DNA of 64,000 nucleotides, taken from assembly GCA_018873225.1 (NCBI GenBank), contig JAEILZ010000007.1, positions 806,001-870,000 of the forward strand, given 5' to 3'. The translations under genes were made by a program, and so were the position numbers. The notes below the pieces were generated by a model. The model was given only the letters and a program-made list of their open reading frames with translations, did no database searches and was not told where the DNA came from. Of this stretch, positions 57,910-64,000 are shown piece after piece. The stretch comes from [Phialemoniopsis] sp. UDSM-2020. Its lineage: Eukaryota > Ascomycota > Sordariomycetes > Thyridiales > Thyridiaceae. Each line of letters starts with the position of its first letter. The stretch's first letter is position 1.

Positions 57910-59792
57910 ATGACCGGCAACGACAAGAACGAGATCTCGGCGGTCCCCACCGCCCACGACGAGATTGGCGTCGCGCCCGCCGTCGTCCCCGAGCATGTTG
58001 AGCAGCATCGCGACCACGATCATGAGGTGAGGCAACCCGACCCGTGCGCCAAGACTCGACCGGAGTGCCCGTACTGACCACGACTTGCAGACCGCGCAAT
58101 ACGCTGGCAACGCCCCGACTTACATCGACGAGGCGACCAACAAGAAGCTGTTCTGGACCGTCAACAAGCGCATCCTGGCGTGCATGCTGGGCACTTACTT
58201 CTGCCAGTCCCTCGACAAGGGAACCATTGGCTTCTCGTCGGTGATGGGCATCCAGAAGGACGCGCACCTGGTCGGCCAGCAGTTCAGCTGGCTAGGAACC
58301 ATCCTCTACATGGGTGTGCTCGTGGGAGAGTACCCGACGAACTTGCTGCTTCAGAAACTGCCTGTGGCCAAGTACCTGGCTGCCAATGTTTTCTGCTGGG
58401 GCGTGGTTATTGCCTGCTCGGCCGCGGCCAAGAACTTTGCCGCGCTGATGACTGTCCGGTTCCTGCTCGGACTCTTTGAGTCTTGTGTCCAGCCTGCCTT
58501 TATCATCATGTGAGTCAGACTCTCAGACTTGCTTGTGAAGAATGATACTGACAATGATGATGCAGGACTACCATGTGGTATACCAAGAAGGAACAGTCCA
58601 TCCTGACCTCGATGTGGTATTGCATGACGGGTGTCCAATTGATGGTCAGTAGCTGGCTCCATATTTGCATACTTGCCATACTAACGACAACTAGATCGGT
58701 GGTATCATTGCTTGGGGCACATCCCACTACGTGGGCCACGCCATCTACCCCTGGCAGCTGCTCTTCCTCGTCCTCGGCTGCGCCACCTGCGTCTGGGCCG
58801 TCTTCATCGGCTGGTGGCTGCCCGACTCGCCCATGAAAGCCAAGTGCTTCAACGAAGACGAGAAGCGGTTGATGATCGAGCGCGTCCGTGCCAACGAGAC
58901 CGGAATCCAGAACAAGACGTACAAGCGGTACCAGATGATCGAGGCCGTCAGCGACCCAGTCATCTGGTGCTACGTCTTCCTGCAGATCACTTCGACTCTG
59001 ATCATTGGTGGCCTCGGCGTATTCTCCAACCTAATCATCTCCTCGTTCGGCTTCGACTATCTCCAGACTCAGCTGTTGAACATTGCCCAGGGTGCTGTCA
59101 CCATTCTCGTCATGGTCGGCGGTGCTTCTCTCGCTACCTGGACCAACCAAACTGCCTTGGTCATGCATGTGAGTTATCTCGCCCCGACTCTCTCCAAGAA
59201 GACTTTACTAATATGATTGACTCCAGGCTTGGACTATCCCCGCCATCATCGGCACCGCCGTGATCTACTCCATCCCTCCCACCCACTCGAACCGCGTCGG
59301 ACTCCTCATCGCCTTCTACTGCACCCAATTCTACCTCGCGGAGGGCAACCTGATCTTCTCGCTCATCTCGCGCAACATCGCCGGCCAGACCAAGAAGTCT
59401 ACGACCCTGGCCATCACCTTTGTCGCCTGGGCCGCCGGAAACATGACTGCGCCTCAGGTACGTCTTTTGCCTCTCTCTCACTGCATCAATGATTTCCATG
59501 CTAATGATGGTGTGCGTGTCTTCAGATCTTCCAAAGCACCGACGCCCCGCGCTACAAGAAGGGCTTCACCGCCCACTTCTGCCTCTACGTCCTCTTCAAC
59601 CTCATCCTGGCGCTCCTGCGCGTCCTGCTTACCCGCCGCAACCACGCTAAGCGGGCCGCCGCCGCGACGGTGCTTGCCGGCGGCGAGAGCTCGCCCACGG
59701 ACGCCAAGAACGTCGACGAGAAGATTGCGCACGCGCACGCCTTTGAGGACCTTACGGACAAGGAGAACCCTGACTTCCGCTATGCTTTTTAA
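57910..59792 (+). CDS. MFS transporter, anion:cation symporter (Dal5/allantoate permease-like) family, 528 aa, six exons
   Basis: Exons 57910-58026, 58091-58509, 58566-58644, 58695-59168, 59227-59457 and 59526-59792; introns are 50-68 nt, all GT..AG, and the sum is 1587 nt. The start MTGNDKNEISAVP follows a CpG-rich leader and gives the expected hydrophilic N-terminus. ACS-family marks are LACMLGTYFCQSLDKGTIGFSSVMGIQKD in helix 1, EYPTNLLLQKLPVAKYL, RFLLGLFESCVQPAFIIMTTMWYTKKEQ, WYCMTGVQLMIGGIIAWG, LPDSPMKAKCFNEDEK after helix 6 and NRVGLLIAFYCTQFYLAEGNL. Family members import organic anions such as allantoate, tartrate or sugar acids. In this setting an unsaturated oligouronide or uronate is a reasonable substrate, but this is inference. 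The gene is divergent from the Zn2Cys6 regulator. Confidence 0.92.
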
Positions 59793-60171
59793 AAGGCCTA
59801 AGTGGCTTTGTATTGGGAGTATAGTCGCGGATGACAGCATAGATCGTAGTCACCTGTTCATGCCGTGAGGCCTGACTAGAATTGTGCCACGCGATGTGTA
59901 CTGATCACTATGGGGGTGTATTGGGGAACAGTCTGGGCAATCAAGATAGAAAAGTCAAACTTTACTCTTTTCCATAATACTAGACATCTTGAAGCCTACA
60001 TGGCTAGTTGAGAACCAAGGTGACACATCCAAGTGACGACACGTACAAGTACATGTGTATAATTAGAGATCAACATCACTGTTGCAACGCACTGATGGAA
60101 CTGCATTTAAATTGCTTGGATGGTCTAAAATTCGAAAGGGCTAAAACAAAAAGTCATACGTCATAACATCA
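59793..60171. other. Intergenic, 379 bp
   Basis: Lies between two convergent genes. AT-rich; nothing recognised. Confidence 0.5.
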
Positions 60172-62195
60172 TTAACCCCTTTCCACAACCGAGACATTCG
60201 GGGCTTTGTCCTTGTAGCCCGCACCCTTGTACTCAGTACTGCCATGGTCCGAATCAAGCAGCCCGTGGTTTGCCTGTGGACCGCTGTCCTGGGAGGCAGG
60301 AGAGTATCCCTTGCGCTTTCGGATGCAGAGACTAGAAGATTTGGTCAGTACCCAAAACAACAAAGATAGACAGAATGTCAAGACTTACAAGAGCCCAATC
60401 GCAATACCCATGAGCACAGGCACGCCGACACCTACGGCAACACCAATGATAACCTTGTTGCTCACGCCACCCGTCTCACCGCCGAGCACACCGGACCCGT
60501 TAGCCTCGCTAGGCTTATCATTGGTCGCCGACGTGCCCGACTGCGTAGGAGGCGGCGGCGGCACGAAGGACACGGGGCTGCCCGTCGACGCGGCGAGCTT
60601 GATAGCCTCCTTGCCGAACGCAACGGTGCTCGGCACCGACGCGCGCGTTGTCGGCGGGAAGGTCGCTTCCGAGCCGGACGGCACGGAGGTCACGAGCGTC
60701 AGCGTAGATGTGACCTTGGTCGTCGTCTGCAGCGACGCCGGGCAGTTGATCAGCTCCGTCGACATGCACCCCACGCCGGTGTGGGTGACCTTGGTGCTGA
60801 TGGTCGTGGTCGTCAGGTCCGCTCTTGCGCCCACTTTACCCGTCGCGGTAGCCGAAGGCAGCGCCGCCCTAGTTGATGATGACGAGCCGTGACCGACAGT
60901 GATACACGCCGCCGCGAGCGTCGTGTAAAAGATAGGCACTTGAGTGTTGGGCGTTGGGCCCCAGGTGTGGTCTCTGAACGCGACGGTGGCGCCCGCCGCG
61001 GCGCCGAGGGCGAACTGGTACGCCTCGACGATGCGCAGGGGGCAGTTGGCCTCGTCGTTGACGGCCGTGATGTTGGTCGTGAACTCGACGACGTTGGCCC
61101 AGACGCTGACCTCGACGCCCGCGCCGACGCCGACGGTGGGCTCGTCGAAGGCCAGACCCGCGTGCACGCCGAGGCGCAGGACGGCCTGGAGGACGGCGCC
61201 GGCGGACTCGACGGTTACGGGGAGGAACTCAAAGCGTCCTCCGGGGCTGGGGGAGGGTTAGCATGTGACGGGTGTTGGTGGGGAAAAGGACATACAAGGC
61301 AATGTTTGACACGTTCTTGGCAAACATGGGGATGTTGATGCCGACGCCGTCCTCGAGTTTGATGTGCACGCCCGTGCTGATGTCGATCTCGGCATCGACG
61401 CTCAGGATCAGATCGACCGTGAAGATGACGCCCAGGGTGAGCTCCTTGCCGACGCCAAAACCAACGGGGGTCTTGGAGGTGAAAAGACGTAGGGTGTAGC
61501 TCGCGCTGCCGGACAGGACCGTGTCGAGCTGCATGTAGATCTCCATGTCGTCAAAGGTGAAGCTCAGCGAGGCCTCGGGCATGTCCGGCAGGTCAATGTC
61601 AAAGTCCAGGTCGATGGGCGGCAGGTCAAAGTCGTCGAGGTCCAAGCCGTCGCCCAGGTTGTCGATGATCTGGTGCGTCGAGTTCTGGACGTAGTCGACG
61701 ACGTCGGTGGTCAGGTTGGCGACCTCGCCTTTCACCTCCCTGGTGAAGTTGCGGAAGGCGGTGGTGGCGTTGAAGCCCGGGGCCACGGTGAACTGCGTGG
61801 TGGCGTTGCCCTTGACGTAGCACGTCGTGCAGACGATCTCGACCTTGCCCGAGGCCGAGGAGTTGCTGTTCTTGGTGGAGCTCTCCTTTGAAGCGGTGCT
61901 GCACGACGCGTTAGTCAGATGTCCTGTGAGGAGAGCGTCAGGGTGCTTACTAGCTGAACAGCACAGCACCTTCCCAGCTCTTGTCCAGGCTTATGCTGGT
62001 GTTGAGGGGCGTAGCTCGCTCGTGAATCTTGGCCTCGGATAGAGCTCGGCTGACTGCCCTCAGAGTGTCTGCATCTGTGTGGTCGACGGCATTCCGAGTG
62101 CGGACTACCGGTTCGAGAGCACCGTTGTGACCAGCCAACGCGCTGCCAATGGTCAATGCCCACGTCAGAGCAGACGTGCTCCGAAAGAACAACAT
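60172..62195 (-). CDS. Secreted-ectodomain single-pass (Mid2-like) surface protein, 621 aa, four exons
   Basis: Exons 62195-61951, 61898-61296, 61246-60389 and 60331-60172; introns are 49-57 nt and the sum is 1866 nt. A signal peptide (MLFFRSTSALTWALTIGSALAG) leads to a large ectodomain. Part of it is acidic (DGLDLDDFDLPPIDLDFDIDLPDMPEA), followed by beta-rich segments (VGFGVGKELTLGVIFTVDLILSVDAEIDI) and a Ser/Thr-rich stalk with paired Cys. One transmembrane helix (VIIGVAVGVGVPVLMGIAIGLLFLCI) precedes a basic stop (RKRKGYSP) and a short cytoplasmic tail. The layout is like Mid2/Wsc-type wall sensors, but the ectodomain is longer and not of WSC type. Role in wall sensing is inferred. The family is widespread but uncharacterised as far as I can tell. 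Confidence 0.82.
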
Positions 62196-63620
62196 GTTAT
62201 CGTGCCGAGTGTGGTGAGTTCCGTGCTACTATACAAACATGAACTTCTCTGCCTTCATTCTGAAGATCCAAAGAGGTCGACCTTGGGCGGCCATCACATT
62301 CTCTTATAGTACGGAGATGTTTACATGCAGATCACTGCATCAATTTCAAAACGAGGCTGGGCATGCTTATGGTGTTCCCACGCAGGGTCCCCTAGCAGAA
62401 AAAGGATCGCACTTGTGCCTCAGCTTCTGCAGCTCCTCCTGGGACGGGGAACATGGGTTTTCGGGGTTTGGTAACATTGGGGGGGCATGGTTGTGTTTAA
62501 CGTTAGACTCTTTGGGGGCCGAACAGCGGGACGTTGGTGTTGTGGGAAGACCCCTGCACATGGATCCCCTGTACCAACGACAAGAAAACGAAACGCGTGC
62601 AGGCTCGCCTAATTAACCTCCTAAGGGGTCCGTGACCCCGGTTTGTTGCCTTTGTGTCGAATGCCTCTCTCGTGTTCGAGGGCAAGTAACAAACAGCACA
62701 CGGCCGCGGCCAACAATCTCGAAGCCCAAATTCTCGAAGCATGTTGTTGGCCTTTCTCACGATGCATCCCCAAATAGAAACACCAAAGTTGGGGGTCGCA
62801 GAAAAGTGCATGTTGGTAGCACGTCGGTAGCGAAAATGCATCTTTCATGCACGCTAGTTCGAGGCTGAGTCGGCGGAACCCTGCAGGCCATGCCATACCT
62901 TGTTACCCGTGCGTGCCATCCGCCAACAAAGTCTAAGCCGTCCCGCGTACCTTGGCCCTTTTTTTTAGCCCCCAAATCCTTATTTTTGACAGGAAGACCG
63001 CTGTAACAGAGCCTCGTCCGCGCCCAAGCCGTTGTGCCGGACAAGCACCAAGTGGAGGTCAACGGGGCATAGTCGCACTAGAATCTCACTGCCTTCCCCA
63101 CTATTGAAATCCTCCGGGCCAAATTATGCTTCATTTTCCAAGTTGTCAAATTCAAGCGGGCCATAGCTCCAGCCCACGATTGTAATCAAATTTGCTAAGA
63201 ACGGAAAGAGTAGGCGTGCCCGAGCGCAGAGTAAGATTTCAAAGACTGATCTGATCTTACTTTAGGAACGAAGGAGCGTATTTAGTGCATGATCCTCGTA
63301 GGCGCAGATGCTGGACGGTAAGGCGGACTCGGCCGAGGCAGTCGCTGGACAAATTTGGACCTCAATCCCCAATGTCAAAGAGCGGACTCGGGGCCTGTAT
63401 TCTTGGTTCCTCACCCTGTAGTGCGGCACTGCTACTTAGCGAGCCTTTGGCGACCTTGTAGGTCCTCTGTGTGTATCGAAACAATCCACTGGCTCACAAG
63501 GTCGAATTTTTGAAGATGAGTGACAAATTTTACAAACTTGAATTAGAGGTTCTTCCACTGGCTACCCCCTTACCGGGCCAAGCCATAGTCGCAAAACATT
63601 AGACGAGTTTATCGCACGAC
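62196..63620. other. Intergenic, 1.4 kb
   Basis: Lies between the Mid2-like gene and the broken peptidase gene. Only short open frames; no RNA gene or repeat recognised. Confidence 0.45.
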
Positions 63621-64000
63621 CTAAAATACAGGCTCAATGTTGACCTTAGTGGCGCCAAAGGCGCGAGCCAAGCCCTCCTCGGCATCGAGCAGGATAGAGA
63701 GCATGGGAGAAACGTAGACGACAGGGCGTGGGCTCGTTTGGCCGTCCACGGCGATGACGTTGCCCAGATAGCGCTGTCGGAAGTCGCACACGACGGCACC
63801 CGAGTCCCCTTCAAGGGCTAACTATGGCGCGGCCGTACCGCCACCGCCGTGGATCCCCGCGTTACGGCTCAGAATGCTAATGGCGCGGCCCTTGGCAACG
63901 AAGCCGCGCTCTCGGGGTCCATGTGCCACTTGGACGGACGGCTCGATGTGGTTCCAGTAGCCGGCAGTCAGCTTGGTTGAGCGGCCGCTCTTGAACACGG
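63621..64000 (-). pseudogene. Trypsin-like serine peptidase, 3' part, in-frame stop, cut by window edge
   Basis: On the minus strand the frame entering at 64000 reads VFKSGRSTKLTAGYWNHIEP, then HGPRERGFVAKGRAISIL, then stops at TAG 63822-63824. It continues without frame change as LALEGDSGAVVCDFRQRYLGNVIAVDGQ and ends at the TAG at 63621-63623. GDSGAVV fits the nucleophile Ser region of chymotrypsin-fold peptidases, and KSGRSTKLTAG resembles the matching region of fungal trypsin-like domain proteins of unknown substrate. The stop lies 5 residues before GDSG, so a product ending there would lack the active Ser. A Gln codon (CAG) would fit at this place. The 5' part is outside the window, so overall integrity cannot be judged. 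Confidence 0.6.

Overview
This window is nuclear DNA from a filamentous ascomycete (Pezizomycotina, most likely a Sordariomycete; I cannot name the genus). The evidence is the intron style: nearly all introns are 48-72 nt, with GTAAGT/GTGAGT-type donors, CTRAC-type branch sites and YAG acceptors. The gene content agrees: HET-domain proteins, a PTH11/rhodopsin-type membrane protein, Zn2Cys6 and C2H2 regulators, F-box/LRR-like proteins, P450, secreted CAZymes and large Ser/Thr-rich wall proteins. No CRISPR, rRNA, convincing tRNA or intact transposon was found. I rebuilt spliced models by hand; each multi-exon model keeps frame across every junction, but none has transcript support.

Layout. 0-24.5 kb is a fast-evolving self/non-self and cell-surface region. 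It holds a HET protein cut by the window edge, an F-box-like protein, a GPI-type Gly/Pro-rich wall protein, a giant secreted repeat protein (3664 aa, about 67 repeat units plus four five-cysteine modules), a broken HET gene, a GNAT acetyltransferase and an intact HET protein. 24.9-34.6 kb holds a P450 and a type I sulfatase (convergent), an MFS sugar-type transporter divergent from the sulfatase, an 18-bp minisatellite and a seven-helix PTH11-like protein. 36.9-42.1 kb has a secreted BBE-type FAD oxidase, an HSL-family hydrolase with an altered oxyanion motif and a C2H2 zinc-finger protein. 44.6-47.9 kb has a small membrane protein, a fasciclin protein and a GH27 alpha-galactosidase. 48.3-50.2 kb is an F-box-like gene with an in-frame stop.

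The most coherent unit is 50.2-59.8 kb. A secreted alginate-lyase-type polysaccharide lyase and an intracellular GH88 unsaturated uronyl hydrolase share a divergent promoter. Next to them a Zn2Cys6 regulator and an ACS/Dal5-type MFS transporter share another. Together they look like a fungal polyuronide-utilisation locus: cleave outside, import unsaturated oligouronides, hydrolyse inside, with a dedicated regulator. The window ends with a Mid2-like single-pass surface protein (60.2-62.2 kb) and the 3' part of a broken trypsin-like peptidase gene.

Three genes (HET, F-box-like, peptidase) are interrupted by in-frame stops that one C-to-T change in a Gln codon would explain.
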